Source of the DNA: Burkholderiales bacterium
Lineage (GTDB): Bacteria > Pseudomonadota > Gammaproteobacteria > Burkholderiales > Burkholderiaceae_C
Assembly (NCBI GenBank): GCA_016191525.1
Contig: JACPOK010000011.1
Span: forward strand, 124,001 to 188,000
DNA length: 64,000 bases
Direction of reading: 5' to 3'
This document shows, one piece after another, positions 36,007-46,154 of this stretch; position 1 is the stretch's first letter, and each line of letters opens with the position of its first letter. The notes beneath the pieces are model-generated. The model worked only from the letters and a program-made list of their open reading frames with translations. It was not told the DNA's origin and did no database searches. Made by a program: the position numbers and the translations under genes.

Positions 36007-36722
36007 ATGTATTCGGGCGGCAGGCCGCGTTCGCGCGCGCGGGCCTGGTCCAGCCGGGTCAGGTCGGCCAGGGTGCGGCCAGGCTCGTCACGGAACTGCT
36101 CATCGAGCCGGCGCACGTAGGTGACGCGGTCGACCCGGAAGCTGCGGAAATCCTCGCGGTGCTCGCACCAGGCGGCCAGCGTCCAGACCTTGCCCCAGTA
36201 GAAGCAGCCCAGCGGCCGCAGCGTGCGCTCGCTGGCCTTTTCGCTCAGGTCGCGGTACTGGATGAAGACCTTGTTGCGCGTCTGCGTTGATTCGCGCAGC
36301 GTCTGCAGCGTGCGCAGCGCATGCTCGGGCAGGCCCACCGCCGGCGCATAGACGGCCAGCGCCTCGGCCGCCACCCGCGCCTCCACCGGCAGCACCGAGA
36401 TGATCTTGCCCAGCGCATCCTGCGCGTTCTGTGACAGGGCCGTGTCCAGCCAGCCCTGCGCGATGCGCACCGACGCCACCAAGGCCTTGGCCTCGTCCTG
36501 CGTGAACATCATGGGCGGCAGGTCGAAGCCCGCGCCCAGGCGGTAGCCCATGCCGGCTTCACCCTCGATGGGCACGCCCTGGTGCTGCAGGTCGGCCACG
36601 TCGCGGTAGATGGTGCGCTCGGACACCTCCAGCCGCCCGGCCAGCCAGGCGGCCGTGGTGAGGCGCCGGCCGCGGATCAGCTGGATGAGGTGGAACAGGC
36701 GGTCGGCGCGGCGCATACCCAT
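35976..36722 (-). CDS. YafY-type HTH/WYL transcriptional regulator
   Basis: A 248-residue regulator: N-terminal HTH (residues about 8-60, RLEVSERTIYRDVADL) and a C-terminal WYL domain (FIQYRDLSEKASERTLRPLG, FRVDRV). WYL regulators respond to nucleic-acid-like ligands. ATG at 36722 overlaps the EVE gene's stop (TGATG). Its 3' end runs 31 bp into the LytTR gene, tail to tail. Confidence 0.88.
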   Translation of the reverse strand: MGMRRADRLFHLIQLIRGRRLTTAAWLAGRLEVSERTIYRDVADLQHQGVPIEGEAGMGYRLGAGFDLPPMMFTQDEAKALVASVRIAQGWLDTALSQNAQDALGKIISVLPVEARVAAEALAVYAPAVGLPEHALRTLQTLRESTQTRNKVFIQYRDLSEKASERTLRPLGCFYWGKVWTLAAWCEHREDFRSFRVDRVTYVRRLDEQFRDEPGRTLADLTRLDQARARERGLPPEYIQAAAPSASR

Positions 36723-37174
36723 CAAAAATACAGCATTGCGGGATTTGCCGCCATCGCGTCCGAAATCAGCCGCATGTCGTGGTCGCTGACGGGGAACAGC
36801 CCAAAACGGAACTTGTAGCCCCAGCGCTGCCGGTCTTCCACGAATTCCAGCCCGTCCAGCAACGGCAGGATGGGCGCCTCTTGCGAGGGAACGTACTTCA
36901 CGTCGCGCCGGCACGGCACGAAGCCGCCGCCCATGTCGAACATGTAGGGCTCGCCCGGCTGCACGATGCCCACCGAGACAAAGCTTTGCAGCTTGTCCTT
37001 GCCGCCGAAGGTTTCGGCCGGCGAGTAGTAGGCCACCCGGTCGCCGGGCTGGATGCGCTTGAGCGGCGCTTCCTTGCCGTGGCCCACCTGCATGAAACCC
37101 CTGTCCGCGTCGCGGCCCAGCCGCGCGTGCTCTGCGCTGGCCACGGCGATCCAGTTCTTTCTTTTGCTCTCCAT
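36722..37174 (-). CDS. EVE-domain protein
   Basis: A 150-residue EVE (PUA-like) domain protein: NWIAVASAEHARLG at the start, GDRVAYYSPAE and DVKYVPSQEAPILPLLDGLEF (partly). EVE domains bind modified bases in nucleic acids. Translationally coupled to the WYL regulator; the pair may act in one sensing or control function. Confidence 0.85.
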   Translation of the reverse strand: MESKRKNWIAVASAEHARLGRDADRGFMQVGHGKEAPLKRIQPGDRVAYYSPAETFGGKDKLQSFVSVGIVQPGEPYMFDMGGGFVPCRRDVKYVPSQEAPILPLLDGLEFVEDRQRWGYKFRFGLFPVSDHDMRLISDAMAANPAMLYF

Positions 37175-37234
37175 CTCCTGCTCCTTTTTCTTGCGGGCCG
37201 GGTACTTTGCGCCCCGCCTGCTGACACGGTGGTG

Positions 37235-38461
37235 TCAGGAGCCTGCGATCGCCTCGTCGAGCACCTCGACCCAGTGCCGCACCGGCGTGGCCGTGCCGCT
37301 TTGCAGGTGGGTGATGCAGCCGATGTTGGCCGAGACGATCGCCTGCGGCTGCAGTTCGCCCAGGTGGCCGAGCTTGCGGTCGCGCAGCTGGTGGGCAATC
37401 TCCGGCTGCAGCACGGAATAGGTGCCGGCCGAGCCGCAGCAAAGGTGCGATTCGCCCGGCGCCACCCGCACGGTGAAGCCCAGCTCGCCCAGGTGTTTTT
37501 CCACGCCGCCGCGCAACTGCTGGCCGTGCTGCAGCGTGCAGGGCGGGTGGAAAGCCAGCAGGCCCTGCGTGGGCCGCACCTTGCCGCGCAATGCCCCGGA
37601 TATCTCCGGCAGCAGCTCGGACAGGTCGCGCGTCAGTTCGCTGATGCGCCGGGCCTTGTCCGCGTAGCCGCTGTCGTGCTGCAGGTGGTGCGCGTATTCC
37701 TTGACGGTGACGCCGCAGCCCGAGGCATTCATCACGATGGCCTCCACGCCCTGCTGCACCAGTGGCCACCAGGCGTCGATGTTGGCGCGCATTTGCGCGC
37801 GGCCGCCTTCCTGGTCGTTGAGGTGGAACTTCACCGCGCCGCAGCAGCCCGCCTGCGCCGCGACCAGCACCTGGATGCCCGCCGCGTCCAGCACGCGCGC
37901 GGTGGCGCTGTTGATGTTGGGCATCATCGCGGGCTGCACGCAGCCGGCCAGCAGCAGCACCTTGCGCGCATGTTCGCGCGCCGGCCAGCGGCCGGCATCC
38001 TGCTTCGCAGGAACCTTGTCTTTCAGCGCGGCCGGCAGCAGCCCGCGCACGGCCTGGCCCAGCTTCATCGCCGGCGAGAACAGCGGCGAGGTGAGCCCTT
38101 CTTTCAGCGCCCAGCGCAGGGCGGCGGCGCCGGCGCCGCGCGGCACTTTTTCCTCCACGATGCGGCGGCCGATGTCCACCAGCTTGCCGTACTGCACGCC
38201 GCTGGGGCAGGTGCTTTCGCAGTTGCGGCAGGTAAGGCACCGGTCCAGGTGCAGCTGCGTTTTTTGCGTTGGCGCCTCGCCTTCCAGCATCTGCTTGATC
38301 AGGTAGATGCGGCCGCGCGGGCCGTCGAGCTCGTCGCCCAGCAGCTGGTAGGTGGGGCAGGTGGCCGTGCAGAAACCGCAGTGCACGCACTTGCGCAGGA
38401 TGGCCTCGGCTTCCTCGCCCTCGGCCGTGCCCTTGAACTCGGGTGACAGGTTGGTCTGCAT
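37235..38461 (-). CDS. glcF: Glycolate oxidase iron-sulfur subunit
   Basis: A 408-residue protein with two 4Fe-4S motifs (Cys25/28/31/35 and Cys75/78/81/85) and two CCG domains (GCVQPAM, QAGCCGAVKFH; HLCCGSAGTY). Electron-transfer subunit of glycolate oxidase GlcDEF. Start overlaps the glcE stop (TGATG). glcD is not present in the window next to it. Confidence 0.94.
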   Translation of the reverse strand: MQTNLSPEFKGTAEGEEAEAILRKCVHCGFCTATCPTYQLLGDELDGPRGRIYLIKQMLEGEAPTQKTQLHLDRCLTCRNCESTCPSGVQYGKLVDIGRRIVEEKVPRGAGAAALRWALKEGLTSPLFSPAMKLGQAVRGLLPAALKDKVPAKQDAGRWPAREHARKVLLLAGCVQPAMMPNINSATARVLDAAGIQVLVAAQAGCCGAVKFHLNDQEGGRAQMRANIDAWWPLVQQGVEAIVMNASGCGVTVKEYAHHLQHDSGYADKARRISELTRDLSELLPEISGALRGKVRPTQGLLAFHPPCTLQHGQQLRGGVEKHLGELGFTVRVAPGESHLCCGSAGTYSVLQPEIAHQLRDRKLGHLGELQPQAIVSANIGCITHLQSGTATPVRHWVEVLDEAIAGS

Positions 38462-39552
38462 CAGAAACCCATGCGGCCGGGGTTGAAGATGCCGGCGGGA
38501 TCGAATTGCTTTTTCAGCTCGCGGTGGATCCGGTCCAGCGGCGGCTTGAGGGGGGAGAATCGGGCTGCAAAGCGCACTGGCTGTGCTTCGGCAGCTATAA
38601 AAAGCGTAGCATGTCCGCCGGCGGCGGCCGCTGCCTCGCGCAGCCGCGCGGCGTCAGCGGGCAGCGCGCGCACCCAGCGCTGGCCGCCATGCCACTCCAC
38701 CAGCGGCAGCTCGGGCAGATCCAGCACCGGCGCTGTCTGCGGCACCGACAGCCGCCACAGGTCGCGCTCGCCGCGCTCGGCGAACCAGGGCAATTGCTGG
38801 TCGCGGCACAGGCTCCAGTCGGGCGCGGTCTGCGTGTTGTCCTGGCGCTCGCCGCCCAGCGTGCGGCAGGCCGCATCGACAGCGGCCACCGCGCCGCGCA
38901 GCCGCAGGTAGAGCGTGTGCTCGCCCGCGTTGTCCACCCAGCAGCTGGCGTTCAGCGGCAGCGGCTGGCCGCCCCAGGCGTTGAGCCGCTGCAGCGCCTC
39001 GGCCTGCCCCATCGCGAACTTCAGCGTGGCTTCGGCCGGTGCCACGGGCAGCACCTTCAGGCTGGCTTCCACGATCAGCCCCAGCGTGCCCAGCGAACCC
39101 GCCATCAGGCGCGAGACGTCATAGCCCGCCACGTTCTTCATCACCTGCCCGCCGAAGGTAAGCAGCTCGCCGCGGCCATTGATCATGGTGAGGCCCAGCA
39201 CATAGTCGCGCGCCGGGCCGACGCTGGCACGGGCCGGCCCCGAGAGGCCGGCAGCGATCATTCCGCCGACGGTGGCGCCGCCCGCGAAGTGAGGCGGCTC
39301 GAACGGCAGGCACTGGCCGCGCCCGGCCAGCAGCGCCTCCAGTTCGGCCAGCGGTGTGCCGGCGCGCACGGTGACCACCAGCTCGGTGGGCTCATAGCTG
39401 GTGATGCCGGTGAGGGCCGCCGTCTCCAGCGGCTCGCCCTGCACCGGCTCACCATAGAAGGCCTTGCTGCCGCCACCGCGGATGGCCAGCGGCGTGCCGG
39501 CGGCCGCGGCATCGCGGATGCGTTCAATGAGGGCCTGCAGGCTGGCGTCCAT
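38461..39552 (-). CDS. glcE: Glycolate oxidase FAD-binding subunit
   Basis: A 363-residue FAD-binding type 4 protein: IRGGGSKAFYG (pyrophosphate loop), FAGGATVGGMIAAGLSGPAR and VMKNVAGYDVSRLMAGSLGT (partly) match GlcE. ATG at 39552 chosen. A short repeat-like sequence lies in frame near the C-terminus. glcD would be expected upstream but the neighbour is a lactonase gene. Confidence 0.92.
   Translation of the reverse strand: MDASLQALIERIRDAAAAGTPLAIRGGGSKAFYGEPVQGEPLETAALTGITSYEPTELVVTVRAGTPLAELEALLAGRGQCLPFEPPHFAGGATVGGMIAAGLSGPARASVGPARDYVLGLTMINGRGELLTFGGQVMKNVAGYDVSRLMAGSLGTLGLIVEASLKVLPVAPAEATLKFAMGQAEALQRLNAWGGQPLPLNASCWVDNAGEHTLYLRLRGAVAAVDAACRTLGGERQDNTQTAPDWSLCRDQQLPWFAERGERDLWRLSVPQTAPVLDLPELPLVEWHGGQRWVRALPADAARLREAAAAAGGHATLFIAAEAQPVRFAARFSPLKPPLDRIHRELKKQFDPAGIFNPGRMGF
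38594..38610. repeat. Short repeat-like hairpin within glcE
   Basis: GCTATAAAAAGCGTAGC: stem arms around an A-rich loop, close to the heads of the repeats at 22097 and 25778. It lies inside glcE near codon 320. The GC-rich tail is less clear here, so it may be a decayed copy or chance. Confidence 0.3.
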
Positions 39553-39612
39553 GCGCTGATGGTAAGGGCGGCGGCCCAGGTGCATCGCGCGGGCCGGCTG
39601 AACTTTTTGAGA

Positions 39613-40542
39613 TCAGTCGATGAAGAAATTCACCGGCAGGCCCGGCACGTCCACCCGCGTGGAGAAGATGCAGCCGGACTGCGGGTACTTCGCCAGCTCC
39701 GCGGGTGAGCGGTTGTAGCTGGCGGTGGTGACGTAAAGCGTGCGCAGGTCGTCCCCGCCGAAGCAGGGCATGGTAGGGCACAGCGCCGGCAGGGCGATTT
39801 CGGCCAGCAGCGCGCCGGCCGGCGAAAATTTCAGCAGTCGCCCGCCCTCGAACATGGCGCACCAGTAGTTACCCAGTGAGTCGACGGCGGCGCCGTCGGG
39901 GCGGCCGCCATAACCGGGCTGGCCCGTGCTCCAGCCCACGGGCTTGCCCGGCAGCTGCTGGAACACTCGGTGGTTTCTCATCACGTTGCTGGCGGCTTCC
40001 CAGTCCCAGGTGTGGATGATGTGGTTGGGCGTGTCGGACCAGTACAGCGTTTTCGCATCGGGCGACCAGGCCAGGCCGTTGGCGATGACCGCGTTCTGCG
40101 CCTTCAGCTGCACCAGCGGCCGGCCACCGTCGCCGTTGTCGGGCCGGCAGTCGATGCTGTAGAGCTCGGCCTTGCGCGCGTCGCGCGGCTCGTACATGCT
40201 GCCCGCCCACAGCCGGCCCAAGGGGTCGGCCTTGCCGTCGTTGAAACGCGTGGTCCTGACGTCGTGGCTGAAGCGCACGATGCGCGCCAGTTCGCCGCCC
40301 CAGCTGAGCGCGCGGTAGATGCCATCGCGCAGCGCGATCACCAGACCGCCGCCGGCGGCCGGCGCGATGCAACCGGGCTCCATCGGCATGGCCCAGCTTT
40401 CCACGGCACCCGTGAACACGTTGCAGCGGCGCAGCTGCTGCGCGGGAATATCGACCCAGTAGAGCATCTGCTCCGCCGGGTGCCAGAAGGGTGACTCGCC
40501 CAGCTGGTCAGGCTGGGCTACGGCCACCTGCCATTCATTCAT
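39613..40542 (-). CDS. SMP-30/gluconolactonase-family sugar lactonase
   Basis: A 309-residue six-bladed propeller lactonase. Metal-site regions: GESPFWH (Glu), RFNDGKADPLGRLWAGSM (Asn/Asp) and NGLAWSPDAKTLYWSDT (Asn, Asp). It opens aldonolactones such as glucono- or arabinonolactone. Overlaps the following aldose-epimerase gene by 4 bp, so the two act in the same sugar-oxidation route. Confidence 0.9.
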   Translation of the reverse strand: MNEWQVAVAQPDQLGESPFWHPAEQMLYWVDIPAQQLRRCNVFTGAVESWAMPMEPGCIAPAAGGGLVIALRDGIYRALSWGGELARIVRFSHDVRTTRFNDGKADPLGRLWAGSMYEPRDARKAELYSIDCRPDNGDGGRPLVQLKAQNAVIANGLAWSPDAKTLYWSDTPNHIIHTWDWEAASNVMRNHRVFQQLPGKPVGWSTGQPGYGGRPDGAAVDSLGNYWCAMFEGGRLLKFSPAGALLAEIALPALCPTMPCFGGDDLRTLYVTTASYNRSPAELAKYPQSGCIFSTRVDVPGLPVNFFID

Positions 40543-41393
40543 TTCGTGCGCTCCACTTCAATGGACATCCGTGCGGTTATCGATTCCCCCGGCTCCAGCG
40601 TGACCAGGCCCAGCTGCTGCGCGTCGGCGCCCGCGGCCGCGAGGTTGGCCGCGTTGTTGACGTGGCTGACCGGCTCGATCGCGACGAAGCCGCGGGTCTC
40701 GTTAGTGAACACCACCAGCCGGCTGAGGCTGGAGGTGACACGCGTGCGCAGCACGTCATCACGCAGTTCCACCAGCCCCTTCCAGCCGTCAAAGCAATGA
40801 TCAACGTCCAGCGTGGCGCAATCGGCGTCCAGGCCGGGCGCGGGGCGGCGCACGGTGGGCAGCTTGTCCGGCCCCATGTCCCAGCGGCCGGCCGCCTCGA
40901 ACGTGATGTGGCTGCCCGCGCGCTTGACGAAATAAGGGTGCCAGCCCAGGCCGGCGGGCGCGGGCTGCGCGGACTGGTTGGTCAGCGCCAGCGTGAGCTC
41001 CAGCGTGGCGCCGCGCAGCTGGAAGGTCTGCGAACAATCGAACGCGAAGGGCCAGGCTTCGTCGGGACGGTGTTCGTAGGCCAGCATGGCGAAGGATTCG
41101 TTTTCCTCCAGCACTTCCCAGGGGCGTTGCCAGCCCACGCCGTGGATGGCGTGCGGCTCGGGCGCGTTGTTCTGCACCAGCGGGTGGCGGGTGCCCTGCC
41201 ATTGCAGTGTGGCGCGGGCCACGCGGTTGGAAAACGGCACCAGGGGATAGCTGCCCGCCTGCCGGGCCGAGTCCAGGCCGGTCTCGGGAGCGGGCCGCAG
41301 CACTGGCACTTCGCCCAGCCGCAAGCCGGCAATGCAACCGCCCAGCCGGGGTTCGATCTCGCACACCAGCTCGCCTTGTTGAATCCGGATCAT
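40539..41393 (-). CDS. Aldose 1-epimerase family protein
   Basis: A 284-residue GalM-like mutarotase: FSNRVARATLQWQG (Asn/Arg), HAIHGVGWQRPWEV (catalytic His) and LGWHPYF (second His) are typical. Converts anomers of an aldose. First gene of a two-gene unit with the lactonase. ATG at 41393; a longer frame upstream is rejected as non-homologous. Confidence 0.88.
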   Translation of the reverse strand: MIRIQQGELVCEIEPRLGGCIAGLRLGEVPVLRPAPETGLDSARQAGSYPLVPFSNRVARATLQWQGTRHPLVQNNAPEPHAIHGVGWQRPWEVLEENESFAMLAYEHRPDEAWPFAFDCSQTFQLRGATLELTLALTNQSAQPAPAGLGWHPYFVKRAGSHITFEAAGRWDMGPDKLPTVRRPAPGLDADCATLDVDHCFDGWKGLVELRDDVLRTRVTSSLSRLVVFTNETRGFVAIEPVSHVNNAANLAAAGADAQQLGLVTLEPGESITARMSIEVERTK

Positions 41394-41455
41394 GGGGCTG
41401 TCTCCTGCCGTGGCATTGTGCACGCTGGGCCCTGCCGAGGGTACAAACCGGTAAC

Positions 41456-42160
41456 ATGCGCTCAGCCCTGCCCCCAAAGCCCATGCAGTCCCCAGACACC
41501 CCCGCGGCGCCGGATGAACAAGCCCTTTGGCGCGTGGAGGCGGCGCGCTATGCGCTGCTGCGCCGGCTGGCGTTCGCAATGCGCCACCACATGGTGGTGC
41601 ACCTGCAGCCCATCGGCATGATCACCGAAGTGATGGACAGGCGGCTGAAGGCGGCCGCGCCCGACCTGGCCCAGGTGCGCGAGAGCATGGAGAAGATCAA
41701 CGGCTTTTCCAGGGCCGCCGTGCAGTCCTGCCTGGAAGTGGTGGGCTGGCTGGCCCCCGAGCCGGGCGCCACCGTGCCGCTGGACGAAGGCGTGCGCGAA
41801 TGCCTTGCGCTGGTGCGCAGCAACTTCAACTTCCGCGGCTTTTCCATCCGCGATGACATCCAGGACCTGCCCTTCGCGGTAGCCCGCGACGGCCTGCGCA
41901 ACGTGCTGCCGGCCTGCCTGCTGGCGCTGACCGATCACACAGCCTCGCCGGGCGCGGTGGTTGTGTCGGCCGAAATGGCCGGCGGCCGCGCCTTGCTGAC
42001 GCTGCAGCTGGTGCCTGACGACAGCCTGCGCGCCTTTCCGGCGGACGAGCCCTATCGCCTCATGAGCTGGGCCGAAGTGGAGGCCGTGGCCCAGGCCGAC
42101 GGGGTGGCGCTGGAGCGGGACGACGGGCGCATCCGCCTCACGCTGGCGTCCGCCGCCTGA
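41456..42160 (+). CDS. Hypothetical protein resembling a kinase dimerisation domain
   Basis: A 234-residue soluble protein. FAMRHHMVVHLQPIGMITEVMDRRL and MEKINGFSRAAVQSCLEVVGWL (partly) look like the two-helix DHp domain of a histidine kinase or ChpT-like phosphotransferase, followed by a region with ATPase-fold spacing but without N- and G-boxes. Function unknown. The start could also be 41483. Convergent with amtB. Confidence 0.6.
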   Translation: MRSALPPKPMQSPDTPAAPDEQALWRVEAARYALLRRLAFAMRHHMVVHLQPIGMITEVMDRRLKAAAPDLAQVRESMEKINGFSRAAVQSCLEVVGWLAPEPGATVPLDEGVRECLALVRSNFNFRGFSIRDDIQDLPFAVARDGLRNVLPACLLALTDHTASPGAVVVSAEMAGGRALLTLQLVPDDSLRAFPADEPYRLMSWAEVEAVAQADGVALERDDGRIRLTLASAA

Positions 42161-42161
42161 C

Positions 42162-42200
42162 AAAAAAAAGCGGCCCGCGGAGCCGAAGCTCTGCGGGCCG
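42162..42200 (-). terminator. Rho-independent terminator of torF-glnK-amtB
   Basis: On the minus strand CGGCCCGCAGAGC, loop TTCG, GCTCCGCGGGCCG, then eight Ts. A 13-bp stem with one G-T mismatch and a stable TTCG tetraloop, 30 bp after the amtB stop codon. Confidence 0.92.
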
Positions 42201-42229
42201 AACATCCAAAGGAGACTCTTGCTTGCTTG

Positions 42230-43780
42230 TTAGCGGTTGTAGGCCGTCTCGCCGTGCGAGCTGATGTCCAGGCCTTCGCGCTCTTCTTCCTCGGTGACGC
42301 GCAGGCCGATCACCAGGTCAACAATCTTGTAGGCCACGAGGGACACCACGCCGGACCAGATGATGGTCAGGACCACCGCCTTGAACTGGATCCAGACCTG
42401 GTCCATGACGGGGACCGACGACACAGCCGCCGTGACCCAGTCGCCGACCAGGCCGGGGCCGCCCAGGGCCTGGTTGTTGAACACGCCGGTCAGCAGGGCA
42501 CCGACGATGCCGCCGACACCGTGCACGCCGAACACGTCCAGCGAGTCGTCCGCACCCAGCATGCGCTTGAGGCCGTTGACGCCCCACAGGCAGGCGAAGC
42601 CGGCGACGAAGCCGATGACCAGCGCGCCCATCAAGCCCACGTTGCCGCAGGCCGGTGTGATGGCCACCAGGCCGGCCACCGCGCCGGACGCGGCGCCCAG
42701 CATGGAGGCCTTGCCCTTGGACAGCGCTTCGCCGGCACACCAGGCCAGCACGGCGGCAGCCGTGGCGGAGAAGGTGTTCATGAAGGCCAGCACGGCGGTG
42801 TTGCCTGCTTCCAGGGCGGAGCCGGCGTTGAAGCCGAACCAGCCCACCCACAGCAGCGAGGCGCCGACCATGGTCAGCGTCAGGCTGTGAGGGGCCATCG
42901 ATTCCTTGCCGTAGCCCGTGCGCTTGCCGATCACATAGGCACCCACCAGGCCGGCGACAGCCGCGTTGATGTGCACCACCGTGCCGCCGGCGAAGTCCAG
43001 GGCGCCCCATTGCCAGATCAAGCCAGCCTTGGCGTTCATGCCATCGACCACTTCCTTGGTGGCATATGCATCCGGGCCCATCCAGAACCACACCATGTGC
43101 GCGATGGGGGCGTAGCTGAAGGTGAACCACAGCGCCATGAACAGCAGCATCGCGGAGAACTTGATGCGCTCGGCGAAGGCGCCGACGATCAGGCAGCAGG
43201 TGATGGCCGCGAACGTGCACTGGAAGGCCATGAACAGCAGCTCGGGGATGACGACACCCTTGCTGAAGGTGGCGCCCATGGCGAACTCACCCTTGGCCGG
43301 GTCGAACAGGCCCTTCATGAAGACGCGGTCGAAGCCGCCGATAAAGCTGTTGCCCTCGCTGAACGCCAGGCTGTAGCCGTACAGGCACCACAGCACGGTG
43401 ATCATGGAGAAGGTGACGAACACCTGCATCAGCACCGACAGCATGTTCTTGCTGCGCACCAGGCCGCCGTAGAACAGCGCCAGGCCGGGGATGGACATCA
43501 TGATCACCAGCAGGGTGGCCACGATCATCCAGGACACGTCGCCCTTGTTGGGGACGGGGGCCGGCGGGGCCGAAGCCGCGGCGGCGGGGGCTGCGGCAGG
43601 TGCCGCGGCGGCCGCGGGAGCAGCGGCTGCGGCCGGGGCCACCGTGCCCGTTGACGATGCCGCGACCGGCATCGAACTGGCGGCGGGCGCCGTGGTGGCG
43701 GGCGCGGGCGCCTGCGCCAGCGCGACACCGCCGATCAAAAGACCCAGGCCCAGGCCCAGGGAAGCAAGAAGCTTTCTCAT
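42230..43780 (-). CDS. amtB: Ammonium transporter AmtB
   Basis: A 516-residue ammonium channel. A signal peptide (RKLLASLGLGLGLLIGGVAL) is followed by an unusually long Ala/Pro-rich linker (about 24-78) before the 11-helix Amt domain (SIPGLALFYGGLVRSKN; HMVWFWMGPDAY; GGTVVHINAA). Controlled by GlnK binding from the cytoplasm. Third gene of a nitrogen-regulated operon. Confidence 0.96.
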   Translation of the reverse strand: MRKLLASLGLGLGLLIGGVALAQAPAPATTAPAASSMPVAASSTGTVAPAAAAAPAAAAAPAAAPAAAASAPPAPVPNKGDVSWMIVATLLVIMMSIPGLALFYGGLVRSKNMLSVLMQVFVTFSMITVLWCLYGYSLAFSEGNSFIGGFDRVFMKGLFDPAKGEFAMGATFSKGVVIPELLFMAFQCTFAAITCCLIVGAFAERIKFSAMLLFMALWFTFSYAPIAHMVWFWMGPDAYATKEVVDGMNAKAGLIWQWGALDFAGGTVVHINAAVAGLVGAYVIGKRTGYGKESMAPHSLTLTMVGASLLWVGWFGFNAGSALEAGNTAVLAFMNTFSATAAAVLAWCAGEALSKGKASMLGAASGAVAGLVAITPACGNVGLMGALVIGFVAGFACLWGVNGLKRMLGADDSLDVFGVHGVGGIVGALLTGVFNNQALGGPGLVGDWVTAAVSSVPVMDQVWIQFKAVVLTIIWSGVVSLVAYKIVDLVIGLRVTEEEEREGLDISSHGETAYNR

Positions 43781-43808
43781 GTTCGTCTCTTTCTGGTTTA
43801 TGGGTGGC

Positions 43809-44964
<1,156 letters not shown>

Positions 44965-45007
44965 TTCCACTGAGTTCTCCATGATGAAAGGAAGGGATTT
45001 CTCCACT

Positions 45008-45024
45008 AAGCAGGGAGCGTGCCA
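45008..45024 (-). promoter_or_regulatory. Sigma54 promoter of torF-glnK-amtB
   Basis: Minus-strand TGGCACGCTCCCTGCTT: a perfect -24 TGGCAC, 5-bp spacing and CTGC at -12 (consensus TTGC). It ends about 45 bp before the TorF ATG. Together with the upstream NtrC-type palindrome this indicates expression under nitrogen limitation. Confidence 0.85.
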
Positions 45025-45106
45025 AAAGTCACAAGCCGCCTGATCGGGGTGCACGGTTGGGCCAGCGGCCGCGTTATGCATGAAAGGGGCGGGCAGGGGT
45101 TGGTTT

Positions 45107-45123
45107 TGCACCATCGAGGTGCA
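45107..45123. promoter_or_regulatory. NtrC-binding enhancer site
   Basis: TGCACCATCGAGGTGCA, a perfect match to the NtrC consensus GCACC-N5-GGTGC, located about 85 bp upstream of the sigma54 -24 element. A weak half-site GGTGCA lies at 45048-45053. Confidence 0.85.
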
Positions 45124-45183
45124 ATCTTGGTTTTTTTGCCGCACCAGCCTTAAACATGCACCTGTCTGGGGAGGATTGTTTTC

Positions 45184-46053
45184 ATGAGCCTGTCTTTGGT
45201 GCAAAGCCGTGCCCTGCTGGCGCTGGACGCCGCCGCCGTCACTGTCGAGGTCCACTTGGCCAACGGCCTGCCCAGCTTCACCCTGGTGGGGCTGGCCGAC
45301 GTGGAAGTGAAGGAAGCGCGCGAGCGGGTGCGCTCGGCCATCCAGAACTCGGGGCTGGAATTCCCCAGCAACAAGCGCATCACCGTGAACCTGGCACCGG
45401 CCGACCTGCCCAAGGATTCGGGCCGCTTCGACCTGCCCATCGCGCTGGGCATCCTGGCTGCCAGCGGGCAGATCGACGCGGCGCGGCTGGCCGGCCACGA
45501 GTTCGCGGGCGAGCTGTCCTTGTCAGGCGAGTTGCGGCCGGTGCGCGGCGCACTGGCCATGAGCCTGGCGCTGCACAAAGGCGGCGTGGCCACGCGGCTG
45601 GTGCTGCCGCCCGGCAGTGCCGAGGAGGCCGCGCTGGTGCCCGATGCCCGTGTCTACCGCGCGGTGCACTTGCTGGATGTGGTGCGCCAGTTCCTGCCCG
45701 TGCCGCCCGATGAGCCGGGCGAGGGCTGGAGCTGCGTGGCCGCTGCGCCCGCCGCCGCACAGGCGCGGTATCCCGACCTGGCTGACGTGAAAGGCCAGTC
45801 CGGCGCCAAGCGGGCGCTGGAGATCGCGGCGGCCGGCGGCCACAGCCTGCTGATGGTGGGCCCGCCCGGCGCCGGCAAGTCGATGCTGGCCCACCGCTTC
45901 GCCGGTTTGCTGCCACCGATGACGGTGCAGGAAGCCCTGGAAAGCGCCGCCGTGGCCAGCCTGGGCGGGCGGTTCTCGCTAGAGCGCTGGGCCGTGCGGC
46001 CGACCTGCACGCCCCATCACTCGGCCAGCGCCGTGGCGCTGGTGGGCGGCGGC
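45184..46053 (+). pseudogene. comM: comM, interrupted after codon 290
   Basis: The first 290 codons of the YifB/ComM AAA+ helicase, which aids branch migration of incoming DNA in transformation. N-terminal Lon-like fold, then Walker A VGPPGAGKSML near 225-235 and TPHHSASAVALVGGG at 276-290. The family normally continues for about 200 more residues (sensor and C-terminal ATPase parts). Homology stops exactly at codon 290 and foreign sequence follows; the frame runs on by 33 codons to a TGA at 46153. The rest of comM presumably lies beyond the right window edge. Confidence 0.92.
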
Positions 46054-46060
46054 TGTGGAT

Positions 46061-46100
46061 TACACGAGTTAACTGAACTCCACACGAGTTTGCTGAACTG
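46061..46100. repeat. Two tandem 20-bp repeats at the element end (TnsB-site-like)
   Basis: TACACGAGTTAACTGAACTC and CACACGAGTTTGCTGAACTG, directly adjacent, 16 of 20 positions identical. Both contain ACA..AGTT...GAACT, the pattern also present in the 22-bp TnsB-binding repeats of Tn7 ends. They start 7 bp inside the TGTGG terminus. Confidence 0.65.
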
Positions 46101-46154
46101 GCAAAGTGATGGAACGCCAGTTGATCGCCTGGCGACAATGGAAAGGGGCGTGTG

